Source of the DNA: Verrucomicrobiota bacterium
GTDB taxonomy: Bacteria > Verrucomicrobiota > Verrucomicrobiia > Limisphaerales > UBA9464
Assembly (NCBI GenBank): GCA_025354845.1
Contig: JANXMD010000380.1
Location: 1-8,031 of the forward strand
DNA length: 8,031 nucleotides
Direction: 5' to 3'
Shown here piece by piece: positions 7,400 to 8,031 of this stretch. Each line of letters starts with the position of its first letter. Position 1 is the stretch's first letter. The notes below the pieces were generated by a model. The model was not told the DNA's origin. It saw only the letters and a program-made list of their open reading frames with translations, and did no database searches. The translations under genes were made by a program, and so were the position numbers.

Positions 7400-8031
7400 T
7401 CAGCCGACGAAGCGGCGGCCCACGATGATGGCGTTGTGACCCCCGAAGCCGAAGGAGTTGTTGGTGAAGATGTCGATCTTCCGCTCCTGCGGGGTGTGGG
7501 GGACGAAGTTCAGGTCGCAGCCCGGATCCGGGTTGTCGAGGTTCAGCGTCGGCGGCGCCACCTGGGCCTCGACCGCCTTGCAGCAGATCGCCATCTCGAT
7601 GGCACCGGCGGCGCCGAGCATGTGGCCGGTGGCGCCCTTGGTGGAGCTGGCGGCGAGGGAGCGGCTGTGGTCGCCGAAGACGTTCTTGATCATCTTCGTC
7701 TCGCACACGTCGCCAACCGGGGTGCTGGTGGCGTGGCAGTTGATGTAATCCACCTGCTCGGGGTTAACCCCCGCGTGGCGCAGGGCCATGCGCATGGCGC
7801 GGGCGGCACCTTCACCCTCGGGATCGGGAGCGGTCATGTGATTGGCGTCGGCGGTGTTGCCGTAGCCGAGCACTTCGCAATAGATCCGCGCGCCGCGGCG
7901 CTTGGCGTGCTCGAGTTCCTCCAGCACGAGGACGGCGGCGCCTTCACCCATTACGAACCCGTCGCGGTCGCGATCAAACGGACGCGAAGACTTCTTGGGT
8001 TCGGCGTTACGTGTGCTCATCGCCTTCATGG
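7400..8031 (-). CDS. fabF: Beta-ketoacyl-ACP synthase II, C-terminal half (cut by window edge)
   Basis: The last 209 or so residues of a condensing enzyme that joins malonyl-ACP to a growing acyl-ACP in cytoplasmic fatty acid elongation. Full family members are about 410 residues, so the N-terminal half, including the active-site Cys, lies beyond the right edge; the Met codon at 8027-8029 is internal (it aligns to the family's conserved C-A-M-R-A-L-S-T-R-N stretch). Numbering from that Met: STRN at 5-8, SRPFD and RDGFVMGEGA at 15-31, the first catalytic His at 99 in NCHATSTPVGD, Lys131 and the second catalytic His136 in STKGATGHMLGAAGA, PPTLN at 159-163, and the gating loop NSFGFGGHN at 191-199. 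Both visible catalytic histidines and the lysine are intact, so the enzyme should be active. FabF is preferred over FabB by the STK-x-x-TGH and PDP-x-CDL signatures. A PKS-type or paralogous KS cannot be ruled out. It is convergent with the pilin gene. Confidence 0.93.
   Translation of the reverse strand, partial: MKAMSTRNAEPKKSSRPFDRDRDGFVMGEGAAVLVLEELEHAKRRGARIYCEVLGYGNTADANHMTAPDPEGEGAARAMRMALRHAGVNPEQVDYINCHATSTPVGDVCETKMIKNVFGDHSRSLAASSTKGATGHMLGAAGAIEMAICCKAVEAQVAPPTLNLDNPDPGCDLNFVPHTPQERKIDIFTNNSFGFGGHNAIIVGRRFVG

Overview
The window is GC-rich bacterial DNA. Its gene content points to the Planctomycetota/Verrucomicrobiota group, most likely Verrucomicrobiota. The indicators are two type IV pilin-like proteins with the near-invariant FTLIELLVVIAIIAILAGM amino terminus (one with an intact H-X9-DG motif), two large CRTAC1-like FG-GAP/ASPIC-UnbV proteins, and mostly weak Shine-Dalgarno sequences. 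The lineage is an inference from families; no rRNA or other taxonomic marker is present.

Layout. Positions 1-143 hold no gene but contain an imperfect, REP-like inverted repeat (10-117). A terminator (144-169) follows. A minus-strand pair comes next: a pilin-like protein (567-1433) and, 21 bases after its stop, a small lipoprotein (201-545), whose likely shared transcript ends at that terminator. A 191-base divergent region (1434-1624) separates this pair from the centrepiece, a plus-strand pair of tandem paralogues (1625-3988 and 3985-6318) that overlap by ATGA. Each is a membrane-anchored protein of about 780 residues with a shared unassigned N-terminal domain, seven DxDxDG-type calcium-loop motifs and a C-terminal ASPIC/UnbV domain. 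After 119 bases without a gene comes a second pilin-like gene (6438-7301), then a strong bidirectional terminator (7333-7362). The convergent 3' half of fabF, the beta-ketoacyl-ACP synthase II of fatty acid elongation, runs off the right edge (7400-8031).

How the genes may work together. All products except FabF carry an export, anchor or prepilin signal, so the central 6 kb looks like a cell-envelope locus. The duplicated CRTAC1-like pair is the best candidate for an interacting, translationally coupled two-component surface system. The two pilin-like genes are from a family that is dispersed in many copies in these genomes, so their link to the pair is only positional. FabF is an unrelated housekeeping neighbour insulated by the terminator.
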